A stretch of DNA of 64,000 nucleotides from Roseovarius sp. (lineage in GTDB: Bacteria > Pseudomonadota > Alphaproteobacteria > Rhodobacterales > Rhodobacteraceae), in NCBI RefSeq assembly GCF_030373445.1, contig NZ_JAUCYU010000015.1, positions 58,315 through 122,314 of the forward strand. The letters run 5' to 3'. Below are positions 41,637 to 49,283 of the stretch, piece by piece (position 1 is the first letter of the stretch; each line of letters starts with the position of its first letter). The translations under genes and the position numbers were made by a program. The notes beneath the pieces were generated by a model. The model was not told the origin of the DNA. It saw nothing but the letters and a program-made list of their open reading frames with translations, and did not search any database.

Positions 41637-42059
41637 ATGGGCGTCGACAAGACGAAGATCGCCGAGCAGTTCATCAAGGCCATCCCGCATTCGGAAGCGC
41701 TGGGGATGACGGTGACCCGGATCGAGGAAGGATTTGCCACGATCGAGATGCCCTATGACGACCGTTTCGTCGGCGACCCGAAGACGGGTGTCATCCATGG
41801 CGGCGCGGTGTCGGCGCTGATGGATACCTGTTGCGGGGCGGCGGCGCTGAGCCATCCGGCCAATGGCGGCTCGACCGCGACCATCGATTTGCGCATCGAC
41901 TACATGCGCCCCGCCACCCCCGGCCAGCGCATCCGGGCCGAGGCCGAGTGTTTCCACGTGACCCGCACCGTGGCCTTCGTGCGGGCGCGAGCGATGGACG
42001 ACGACGCCGACCGGCCCGTTGCCACCGCGACCGGCACTTTCACGACGGGGAAGACCTGA
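41637..42059 (+). CDS. PaaI family thioesterase (first of a pair)
   Basis: 140 residues, single hotdog fold. The signature VIHGGAVSALMDTCCGAAAL holds the HGG motif and the catalytic acidic residue (Asp in LMDT). Hydrolyses acyl-CoA thioesters, possibly aromatic or hydroxylated ones. AAGGGGAGG lies before the ATG. Its stop overlaps the next thioesterase start (TGATG). Confidence 0.88.
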   Translation: MGVDKTKIAEQFIKAIPHSEALGMTVTRIEEGFATIEMPYDDRFVGDPKTGVIHGGAVSALMDTCCGAAALSHPANGGSTATIDLRIDYMRPATPGQRIRAEAECFHVTRTVAFVRARAMDDDADRPVATATGTFTTGKT

Positions 42060-42568
42060 TGGCGCGCGAGAAGCCCGAACCGGTACAGGTGATCAAGCAG
42101 CGCCGCGACGCCGCGCTTCACGCGCTGGTGGACGGGGTGCCCTATATCCGCTTCCTGGGGATCGAGTTCGACCGGCGAGGCGACGAGCTGACCGCGATCA
42201 TGCCGTTCAAGGACGACCTGATCGGCAACCCGGCGCTTCCGGCGATTCATGGCGGGGCGACGGCCGCCTTCCTCGAGGTGTCGTCGATCATCGGGCTGAG
42301 CTGGGCGATGCTGTGGGACGAGATCGAGAGCGGGCGGCTGGACCCCGACAGGCTGGTGGCGGGCGACCTGCCGAGCCTGCCGAAGACGATCAGCTTCACG
42401 GTGGATTACCTGCGCTCGGGCCTGCCGCGGGATGCCTATTCCCGCGCCAGGGTCAAGCGTTCGGGCCGGCGCTATGCCAGCGTGCATGTGGAGGCGTGGC
42501 AGGACAACCGCGCCCGTCCGTTTGCGCAGGCCACCGGCCATTTCCTGATGCCGCGCGGGGATGGCTGA
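42059..42568 (+). CDS. PaaI family thioesterase (second of a pair)
   Basis: 169 residues. Hotdog fold with IHGGATAAFLEVSSIIGLSWAM, where Glu (FLEV) takes the place of the catalytic Asp, the alternative seen in this family. It also has a 30-residue N-terminal helical extension and an insertion (RLDPDRLVAGDLPSLP). Translation coupled to the first thioesterase, and overlapping the MATE gene by eight bases. The two proteins may act as a hetero-oligomer. Confidence 0.86.
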   Translation: MAREKPEPVQVIKQRRDAALHALVDGVPYIRFLGIEFDRRGDELTAIMPFKDDLIGNPALPAIHGGATAAFLEVSSIIGLSWAMLWDEIESGRLDPDRLVAGDLPSLPKTISFTVDYLRSGLPRDAYSRARVKRSGRRYASVHVEAWQDNRARPFAQATGHFLMPRGDG

Positions 42569-43880
42569 GGGGCCGCGCGCGATCACGCACGCCCGTGTCC
42601 TGCGGATCGCCCTTCCGATCGTGATTTCCAATGCCACGGTGCCCATCCTGGGCGCCGTCGATACCGGCGTGGTGGGCCAGATGGGCCTTGCCGCGCCGAT
42701 CGGGGCGGTGGGGATCGGGGCGGTGATCCTGACCGCCGTCTACTGGCTGTTCGGGTTTCTGCGGATGGGCACCACGGGCCTGACCAGCCAGGCGCTGGGC
42801 GCGGGGCAGGCGGGGGAGGTGGCGGCGCTGCTGACCCGGTCGCTGATGATCGGGCTGACGGGGGGCGTGCTGTTCATCCTGTTGCAGGGGCCGGTTTTCG
42901 ACGTGGCTTTCCGGGTCTCGCCCGCCAGTGACGAGGTCGAGGGGCTGGCGCGGGAGTACATGGCGATAAGGGTGTGGAGCGGGCCCGCGCTGATCGCCAT
43001 GTACGGCGTGACCGGCTGGCTGATCGCGCAGGAGCGGACGGGGGCGGTGCTGGCCATACAGGTGGCGATGAACGGGCTGAATATCGGGCTCGACCTGTGG
43101 TTCGTGCTGGGGCTCGACTGGGGCGTGACCGGCGTGGCCTGGGCGACCTTCATCGCAGAGTGGTCGGGGCTGGCGCTGGGCCTGTGGTTCTGCCGGGCGG
43201 CGTTCCGGGTGCCGGCCTGGCGCGACTGGCCGCGGGTGTTCGACCCGGTGCAGTTGCGCCGGATGGCGGGCGTGAACCGCGATATCCTGCTGCGGTCGCT
43301 GATGCTGGAGACGGTGTTCGTGTCGTTCCTGTTCCTTGGCGCGGATTTCGGCGACGTGACGCTGGCCGCGAACCAGGTGCTGTTGCAGTTCCTGCATATC
43401 GTGTCGAACGCGCTGGACGGGCTGGCCTTTGCCGTCGAGACCATGGTGGGGCAGGCGGTGGGCCGGCGCGACGGGGCGATGCTCCGGCGCGGGGCGCTGG
43501 TGACGAGCCTCTGGGGGGTGATCATCTCGGTCGGGCTGGCGCTGGTGTTCTGGGCGTTCGGGGGGATGATCATCGACCTGATGGCCAAGGCGCCCGAGGT
43601 GCAGGCGGCGGGGCGCGAGTACCTTGTCTACATGGTGGTGGCGCCGGTGCTGGGGGTGGCGGCCTACATGCTGGACGGCATTTTCGTCGGCGCGACGCGG
43701 GCCGGGGACATGCGCAACATGATGGCGGTGAGTTTGCTGGTCTACGGGGTGGCGGTGGTGCTGCTGGTGCCGTGGCTGGGCAATCACGGGCTGTGGGTGG
43801 CGCTTCTGATCAGCTTCGTGGCCCGTGGCGTGACGCTGGGGCTGCGCTATCCGGCGTTGGAGGCGGCGGCGCGGGGCTGA
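42561..43880 (+). CDS. MATE family efflux transporter
   Basis: 439 residues with twelve membrane spans in two homologous halves, typical of the MATE/DinF branch. VVGQMGLAAPIGAVGIGAVI near the N-terminus and TMVGQAVGRRDG in the second half are family signatures. Exports cationic or organic compounds using H+ or Na+. Translationally coupled (eight-base overlap) to the thioesterases, suggesting joint export or detoxification. Confidence 0.92.
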   Translation: MAEGPRAITHARVLRIALPIVISNATVPILGAVDTGVVGQMGLAAPIGAVGIGAVILTAVYWLFGFLRMGTTGLTSQALGAGQAGEVAALLTRSLMIGLTGGVLFILLQGPVFDVAFRVSPASDEVEGLAREYMAIRVWSGPALIAMYGVTGWLIAQERTGAVLAIQVAMNGLNIGLDLWFVLGLDWGVTGVAWATFIAEWSGLALGLWFCRAAFRVPAWRDWPRVFDPVQLRRMAGVNRDILLRSLMLETVFVSFLFLGADFGDVTLAANQVLLQFLHIVSNALDGLAFAVETMVGQAVGRRDGAMLRRGALVTSLWGVIISVGLALVFWAFGGMIIDLMAKAPEVQAAGREYLVYMVVAPVLGVAAYMLDGIFVGATRAGDMRNMMAVSLLVYGVAVVLLVPWLGNHGLWVALLISFVARGVTLGLRYPALEAAARG

Positions 43881-43999
43881 GGCGATCTTCAGGCAAAAGC
43901 TGATTGTCCTTCAGCCGGGCGGGGGCGGTTTATGCGTTGCCTTGGCGGCGCGGCGGGGCTTTGCTTGGGGGTGATCCCGAACCTGATGGAAAGCCGCCC

Positions 44000-44818
44000 A
44001 TGACCGACCGTAGCTATTATTCCCCCGAGGGCGGCTTGCCGCCGCAGACCGGCCTGCTGACCGACCGGGCCGTGTTCACCGAAGCTTATGCCGTGCTGCC
44101 GCGGGGCACGATGCGGGACATCGTGACCTCGCGCCTGCCGCATTGGGAAGGGACGCGGCTGTGGGTTCTGGCAAGGCCGCTGTCGGGGTTCGCCGAGACG
44201 TTTTCCCATTACATCATGGAGGTTTCGCCCGGCGGCGGCTCGGCGAAGCCGGAGAGCAACGAGGAGGCCGAGGGGGTGCTGTTCGTGACCTCCGGCGCGG
44301 TGGTGGTGACGGTTGGCGGGGAAGAGCATCGGCTGGGCGAGGGGGGCTATGCCTACCTGCCTGCCGCCAGCGACTGGCGGCTGCGGAACGAGGGCGAGGG
44401 GCTGGCGGTGTTCCACTGGATCCGCAAGGCCTATGAGCCGGTCGAGGGGCTGGGCTGGCCCGAGCCGGTCTTTGCCGACGAGAAGACGGTGGCGCCACAT
44501 CCTATGCCGGATACCGAGGGGCGCTGGGCCACGACGCGGTTTGTCGACCCCGAGGACATGCGCCACGACATGCACGTGACGATCGTGACGCTGGAGCCGG
44601 GCGCGGTGATCCCGTTCATGGAGACGCATGTGATGGAGCACGGTTTGTACGTGCTGGAGGGGAAGGCGGCCTACAAGTTGAACACCGACTGGGTCGAGGT
44701 GGAGGCGGGCGATTACATGTGGCTGCGGGCGTTTTGTCCGCAGGCCTGTTACGCGGGCGGGCCGGGGACGTTCCGCTACCTGCTCTACAAGGATGTGAAC
44801 CGGCATATGGGGCTGTGA
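44000..44818 (+). CDS. allE: (S)-ureidoglycine aminohydrolase
   Basis: 272 residues with two cupin domains. Converts ureidoglycine to ureidoglycolate and ammonia in purine degradation. Residues about 50-130 are the first barrel (SHYIMEVSPGGGSAKPE); residues about 180-260 the second with the metal ligands (METHVMEHGLYVLEGKA, with Glu and His). The start at 44000 (MTDRSYYSPEGGLPPQTG) fits the family. Acts just before AllA, encoded nearby at 46460. Confidence 0.9.
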   Translation: MTDRSYYSPEGGLPPQTGLLTDRAVFTEAYAVLPRGTMRDIVTSRLPHWEGTRLWVLARPLSGFAETFSHYIMEVSPGGGSAKPESNEEAEGVLFVTSGAVVVTVGGEEHRLGEGGYAYLPAASDWRLRNEGEGLAVFHWIRKAYEPVEGLGWPEPVFADEKTVAPHPMPDTEGRWATTRFVDPEDMRHDMHVTIVTLEPGAVIPFMETHVMEHGLYVLEGKAAYKLNTDWVEVEAGDYMWLRAFCPQACYAGGPGTFRYLLYKDVNRHMGL

Positions 44819-44899
44819 AGCGGAGTTAACTCAAACTTTATCGGATCGCCCGATGCTGCCTTTCGCCGTGACACTTCGCGGCGGAAGGAGGTGAGGACG

Positions 44900-44989
44900 C
44901 TGAACGAAAGCAAGTTCAGACTAGTCATGTTGGCCGTGGCGATCGCGACATTGATCGTGGCCATCATGCAGCTTTGGACAGGGCTTTAG
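44900..44989 (+). CDS. Possible 29-residue single-span membrane peptide with CTG start
   Basis: From CTG at 44900 the frame encodes a short charged N-terminus (LNESKFRL) and one hydrophobic span (VMLAVAIATLIVAIMQLW) ending TGL. An AAGGAGGTGA precedes it with ideal spacing, almost a perfect anti-SD match. Alternatives are GTG at 44891 (inside the SD) and ATG at 44927 (no SD). A hairpin terminator follows within 20 bases. Confidence 0.45.
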   Translation: MNESKFRLVMLAVAIATLIVAIMQLWTGL

Positions 44990-45006
44990 GGTTCTGGTCA
45001 AAGAAG

Positions 45007-45035
45007 GCCCCGCGTAGCGGACACTACGCGGGGCT
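45007..45035 (+). terminator. Hairpin after the small membrane peptide
   Basis: GCCCCGCGTAG-CGGACA-CTACGCGGGGC, a perfect 11-bp stem followed by TGATTTAG. It also closes the 3' end of the aminohydrolase transcript. Confidence 0.6.
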
Positions 45036-45197
45036 GATTTAGTGAGAACACTGAAATCAAGTTCAGAATGTGCCCAGTATTCTGGCAATTTCTTAAGATT
45101 TAGTAAAGCCGGGTGTGGTTCGAAGGTTAACGTCACCCGGGGCAAGGCGCGTCATGGGGCGATGCCGGTGCAGGGCGAACCTGCCGCGCGTCTCCTA

Positions 45198-45246
45198 AAA
45201 TTTCGTGAAGCCATGCGGCGTTGCGCGGGTTTGATCAAATTTCGTG
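45198..45246. promoter_or_regulatory. Direct repeats upstream of the GAPDH gene
   Basis: AAATTTCGTG occurs twice, at 45198 and 45237, 39 bases apart (close to four helical turns), in the 285-base region before the GAPDH start. It is a candidate binding site for a regulator. The rest of the interval 45036-45319 shows no gene. Confidence 0.4.
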
Positions 45247-45319
45247 TCAGGGTCTGGCAAATCCGGCGGCGCGGGCGGACAGTCCGGCGCAAAGAGTCCT
45301 TGTTCCGGAGAGCCTTGCC

Positions 45320-46315
45320 ATGACCGACACGCCCATTCGCATCGCCCTGAACGGGTTCGGCCGGATCGGCCGGACCCTGTTGCGCATCCTTCTGCGCGAG
45401 GGGGCGGATTTCGAGCTGGTGCTGATCAACGACATCGAGCCGCTGGAGACCTGTGCCTATCTGTTCGAGTTCGACAGCGTCTATGGCCCGTGGACGGGCG
45501 AGGTGGCGACGGAGGAGGGCGCGCTCATCGTGGATGGCCGGGCGATCCCGTTTCACGCGGCGCCGGACCTGAGCGCGCTGGACCTGGCCGGCGTCGACCT
45601 CGTGCTGGAATGCACCGGCATGGGCGGCAAGCGGGCGGTGGCCGAGCGCGGGCTGGCGGCCGGGGCGAAGGCGGTGCTGGTCTCGGGGCCCTCGGCCGAG
45701 GCGGACGTGACGCTGGTGTTGGGGGCGAACGAGGGCGAGCTGGGTGGTGAGCGGATCATCTCGAACGCCTCCTGCACCACGAATGCCCTGGCGCCGCTGG
45801 TGCGGGTGCTCGATGCCGCCTTCGGGGTGGAAAGCGGCCAGATGACCACGGTGCATTGCTATACCGGCAGCCAGCCCACGGTCGACAAGCCCCGCAGCGC
45901 GCCCGAGCGCAGCCGGGCGGCGGCGCTGTCAATGGTGCCGACGACCACCAGCGCGCAGCACCAGACCGGGCTTGTCCTGCCGCATATGGCCGGGCGGATC
46001 GAGGCGCGGGCGATCCGGGTGCCGACGGCGAGCGTGTCGTGCATCGACCTGACGGTGCAGCTGCGCGAGACGGTGACGGAAGCGGCGGTGAATGCGGTCC
46101 TGAAAGAGGCGGCGGAGGGCTCGCCCGTCTTCGGTTGGACCGAGAAACCGCTGGTGAGCGCCGACCTGCGCGGGCGGCCGGAATCGATCGTGATGGTCGG
46201 GCCGGAGACCTCCGTCTCGCGGGGCGGGCTGCTGCGGGTGTTCGGCTGGTACGACAACGAGTGGGGGTTTTCCTGCCGGATGCTGGACATGGCGCGCCTG
46301 ATCGCGCGGCGGTAG
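45320..46315 (+). CDS. Divergent type I glyceraldehyde-3-phosphate dehydrogenase
   Basis: 331 residues. N-terminal NAD-binding Rossmann (ALNGFGRIGRTLLR), catalytic SNASCTTN with Cys152, and His179 in TTVHCYTGSQ. It differs from housekeeping GAPDH in several blocks: KPRSAPERSRAAALSMVP where the normal enzyme reads near HKDLRRARAA, and INDIEPLETCAYLFEFDS instead of NDL. The second Cys in VHCY is unusual. It could be a GAPDH, an erythrose-4-phosphate dehydrogenase-like, or another phosphate-aldehyde enzyme. Lies between ureide genes. Confidence 0.83.
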   Translation: MTDTPIRIALNGFGRIGRTLLRILLREGADFELVLINDIEPLETCAYLFEFDSVYGPWTGEVATEEGALIVDGRAIPFHAAPDLSALDLAGVDLVLECTGMGGKRAVAERGLAAGAKAVLVSGPSAEADVTLVLGANEGELGGERIISNASCTTNALAPLVRVLDAAFGVESGQMTTVHCYTGSQPTVDKPRSAPERSRAAALSMVPTTTSAQHQTGLVLPHMAGRIEARAIRVPTASVSCIDLTVQLRETVTEAAVNAVLKEAAEGSPVFGWTEKPLVSADLRGRPESIVMVGPETSVSRGGLLRVFGWYDNEWGFSCRMLDMARLIARR

Positions 46316-46331
46316 GGGGGCCAGCCCCCCA

Positions 46332-46431
46332 CGTTGAAATCAGGAGATTTCAACGCTCCCCCCGGGATACTTTTGGCCAGAAGAAGCATGGGGTGCGCCC
46401 GGTTTTTCTTCTGGCCGGAAATATCCCGGGG
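46332..46431. repeat. Two consecutive hairpins after the GAPDH gene
   Basis: First CGTTGAAATC-AGGA-GATTTCAACG (46332-46355), then CCCGGGATACTTTTGGCCAG paired with its inverted copy CTGGCCGGAAATATCCCGGG (46360-46431), a long stem of the same family as 35643-35709. Together they probably terminate both converging transcripts. Confidence 0.65.
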
Positions 46432-46459
46432 TGAGGCCGAAGGCCGAGGGGCAGCGCCC

Positions 46460-46945
46460 CTATTCTGCTGTGACGGTATAGGGGGTGTCGAACCAGTGTT
46501 CCTGCAGGTTCGGGCCCTCGCCGATGCGGTCGATCACGGCGAAGAGGCCGGGGGGCGCCAGCGGCGTGAGGACGCCGTGCCAGGTGTTGCGGGCGATCTG
46601 GATGCCTTCGCCGGGCCGGGTGAGGAAGGCGAGCGGGGTGCCGGGGCGGCCGCTTTCGTCGGGGGCGACGATGACGAGGAAGCTGGTCTCGTACATTGGC
46701 AGGAAGGCCTGGGAGCCCAGCGGATGGCGTTCGACCATGTCGAGCCGGTAGGGGAGGCTGCGGGGCTCGGCGTCGAAGAGGCTGATGCCGGGGGTGCCGT
46801 CGGTGATGTCGGCCAGGGCCAGCGCGTGGTGGCGGCCGCAGAGGCCCTGGTTGATCATCATGTCCGGTTCGGGGCGGCGGGCGATGACGGTGCCGAAGGG
46901 GGCGAAAGCCTCCGGTGTCAGGGGGGTGGCGGTGATGTCGGTCAC
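46460..46945 (-). CDS. allA: Ureidoglycolate lyase
   Basis: 161 residues. Splits ureidoglycolate to glyoxylate and urea. The family pattern TPEAFAPFGTVIARR at the start, MVERHPLGSQAFLPM in the middle and IARNTWHGVLTPL near the end place the metal-binding His and Glu. Its ATG overlaps the stop of the PuuE-OHCU fusion (ATGA), so both are made together. Confidence 0.92.
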   Translation of the reverse strand: MTDITATPLTPEAFAPFGTVIARRPEPDMMINQGLCGRHHALALADITDGTPGISLFDAEPRSLPYRLDMVERHPLGSQAFLPMYETSFLVIVAPDESGRPGTPLAFLTRPGEGIQIARNTWHGVLTPLAPPGLFAVIDRIGEGPNLQEHWFDTPYTVTAE

Positions 46946-48360
46946 GGCAGGAGGTCCTGCAGGCGCAGCTCGGCGATGCGCTCGACCTGGGCGCAGGCGG
47001 TGGCGAATTCGGTGGCGCTGTCATTGGCGAGGCGGGTTTCGAAGGCGTCGAGGATGCCTTGTTTGTCGTGGTCGCGGACGGCGATGATGAAGGGGTGGCC
47101 GTGCTTGGCGACATAGGCGTCGTTGAGGCGGGTGAAGGTGGCGCGTTCGGCGTCGGTCAGCATGTCGAGCCCGGCGGAGGCCTGTTCGGCGGTGGAGTCG
47201 CTGGTCAGGCGGCCGGCGGCGGCGAGTTTGCCGGCGAGGTCGGGGTGGGCGTTGAGCACGGCGAGGCGCTTGTCGCGCGGGGCGGCGCGGAAGGCGCGGG
47301 CCATGGCCGCGGCGAGGCCCGCGGCGCTGTCATGGGCGGGGCCGAGTTCCAGCTCGTAGGCGTTTTCGGCGACCCAGGGGGAATGTTCGAAGATGTCGCC
47401 GAAGCGGGTGACGAACCTGTCGCGGTCCATCTCGGAGGGGCGCTCGAGGCGTTCGGGCGGATGGGTTTCGGCCCAGTGGCGGGCGATGTCGATGCGGCGG
47501 GCGACCCAGACGCCGCCATGCGCCGCAATGTGGTCAAGGAAGCGTTGCAGGGCCATGACGCGGCCGGGGCGGCCGATCAGGCGGCAATGCAGGCCGATGG
47601 AGAGCATCTTCGGCGCGCCGGCCTCGCCTTCGGCATAGAGCGCGTCGAAGCTGTCGCGGAGATAGGCGAAGAACTGGTCGCCGGCGTTGAAGCCCTGCGG
47701 CGTGGCGAAGCGCATGTCGTTGCAGTCGAGCGTGTAGGGGATGATGAGCTGATCGCGGCCCGCGAGGGTGACCCAGTAGGGGAGGTCGTCGGCGTAGGTG
47801 TCGGAGATGTAGTCGAATTCGCCCGTCTCGGCGGCGAGCGGCACGGTGTTGACCGAACAGCGGCCGGTGTACCAGCCGCGGGGTTTTTGGCCGGTGACGT
47901 GGGTGTGGAGGCGGATGGCCTCCTCCATGTCGGCGCGTTCGGCCTCGGGCGTGTGGTCCTTGTAGTCGATCCATTTCAGGCCGTGGCTGGCGATTTCCCA
48001 ATCGGCTTCTTTCATCGCTTTCACCTGTTCCGGCGAGCGGGCCAGCGCCGTGGCGACGCCGTAGACGGTGAGGGGCAGGCCGCGCGAGGTGAAGAGCCGG
48101 TGGAGGCGCCAGAACCCGGCGCGGGCGCCGTATTCGTAGACCGATTCCATGTTCCAGTGGCGCTGGCCGGGCCAAGGCTGGGCGCCGGGGATTTCGGACA
48201 GGAAGGCCTCGGAGGCGGCGTCGCCATGCAGCAGGCAGTTCTCGCCGCCTTCCTCGTAATTGAGGACGAACTGGACGGCGATCTTTGCCTCGCCGGGCCA
48301 GTGGGGGTGCGGCGGGATCGGGCCGTGGCCGCGCATGTCGCGAATGTAGCGTTGGGGCAT
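46942..48360 (-). CDS. puuE: Bifunctional allantoinase (PuuE) / OHCU decarboxylase
   Basis: 472 residues. Residues about 1-300 are a polysaccharide-deacetylase fold of the PuuE type that opens the allantoin ring (FVLNYEEGGENCLLHGD, ASHGLKWIDYKDHTPE, GWYTGRCSVNT). Residues about 315-472 form a 2-oxo-4-hydroxy-4-carboxy-5-ureidoimidazoline decarboxylase (NAHPDLAGKLA with catalytic His; FIIAVRDHDKQGILDAFETR). The order is decarboxylase downstream of allantoinase, so two consecutive steps are fused. Ureide product goes on to allantoate. Confidence 0.93.
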   Translation of the reverse strand: MPQRYIRDMRGHGPIPPHPHWPGEAKIAVQFVLNYEEGGENCLLHGDAASEAFLSEIPGAQPWPGQRHWNMESVYEYGARAGFWRLHRLFTSRGLPLTVYGVATALARSPEQVKAMKEADWEIASHGLKWIDYKDHTPEAERADMEEAIRLHTHVTGQKPRGWYTGRCSVNTVPLAAETGEFDYISDTYADDLPYWVTLAGRDQLIIPYTLDCNDMRFATPQGFNAGDQFFAYLRDSFDALYAEGEAGAPKMLSIGLHCRLIGRPGRVMALQRFLDHIAAHGGVWVARRIDIARHWAETHPPERLERPSEMDRDRFVTRFGDIFEHSPWVAENAYELELGPAHDSAAGLAAAMARAFRAAPRDKRLAVLNAHPDLAGKLAAAGRLTSDSTAEQASAGLDMLTDAERATFTRLNDAYVAKHGHPFIIAVRDHDKQGILDAFETRLANDSATEFATACAQVERIAELRLQDLLP

Positions 48361-48507
48361 GGCGACGCCTTCCGTGAGTGGTGGATGCCGGTAGTGTAGA
48401 CGGGGGCTGTTCTGGATACTTTCCGATAAATCCTGAAGGACTTACAATGATTTCCTGCGTGACCGGGGGACCGGGGCGCGGCAGGGTGGCGACAGGAGGA
48501 CCGATTG

Positions 48508-48861
48508 ATGGCCGGATATCTGACAACCCATGTGCTCGACACCGCGCGGGGCCGCCCGGCGGCGGGCATGACCGTCGAGCTTTACCGGATCGAGGGCGAA
48601 AAGCGCAGCCTTGTCAGGGCGTTGCAGACCAATGCCGACGGGCGGACGGATGAGCCGATCCTGCCGGAGGCGGAGTTCGAGACCGGCACGTACGAGCTGG
48701 TCTTCCATGCCGGGGATTACATCGATGCCCGGTTCTCGCCGCCGGAGAGCCCGCGGTTTCTGGACGAGGTGCCGATAAGGTTCGGGATGGCGGAAGAGGT
48801 GCATTACCACGTGCCGCTGTTGGTGTCGCCGTTCGGGTATTCGACCTACCGGGGGAGTTGA
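48508..48861 (+). CDS. uraH: 5-hydroxyisourate hydrolase
   Basis: 117 residues, transthyretin-like. Hydrolyses hydroxyisourate to OHCU. Signatures are the N-terminal LTTHVLDTARGRPAAGM (catalytic His8) and the C-terminal tetrapeptide YRGS. The ATG at 48508 is used; an in-frame TTG precedes it by one codon. GGAGG lies upstream. Divergent from the fusion gene whose substrate it makes. Confidence 0.96.
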   Translation: MAGYLTTHVLDTARGRPAAGMTVELYRIEGEKRSLVRALQTNADGRTDEPILPEAEFETGTYELVFHAGDYIDARFSPPESPRFLDEVPIRFGMAEEVHYHVPLLVSPFGYSTYRGS

Positions 48862-48910
48862 GGTAAGCGAATCGGGGTTAACGGGTTGGAACGGCGTGAT
48901 TTTCCGGTTT

Positions 48911-49125
48911 CGGTATCACGTCGGTATTTTGTCGGTATTGCGTCGGTGTTCTTGCGGCGCTTCACCCGGGTTCATGTGGCGTTCGGTGGGGGGTGCCGCG
49001 AGATGTTGTGGAGGGCGCAACGGGGGTGAGGCTTGGGCGGCGTGGTGGGTTCGCAGCCACCCTAAGGACGAGGGGCCGGGGGCGTCGGAGGGTGCGAGGC
49101 CCCGGGTCAGGCCCGGGGCGCGGGG
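48911..49125. repeat. Intergenic repeat element, copy 2, with 11-bp iterons
   Basis: CGGTATCACGT, CGGTATTTTGT, CGGTATTGCGT and degenerate CGGTGTTCTTG in tandem at 11-bp period; GCGAGATGTTGTG follows 87 bases later and the GAGGCCCCGGGTC palindrome near 49098. Same order as copy 1 at 26087, with an extra 50-base segment containing GGTGGGTTCGCAGCCACCC. It occupies the gene-free interval before the sensor kinase. Confidence 0.7.
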
Positions 49126-49283
49126 GAGTTGGAGGTCACGCAACCGGCGCCGGGGCGGGCGGGGGAAAAGGCGCGGATAAGACTTTGTCTTTGCGGCGGA
49201 TGTTTCTAGATATATGGCTGAGACATAACCGGCAAGGAACAGGTGATCAGGTGCTGAGGCGGCAGGGTACGGGCGCGACGCCG

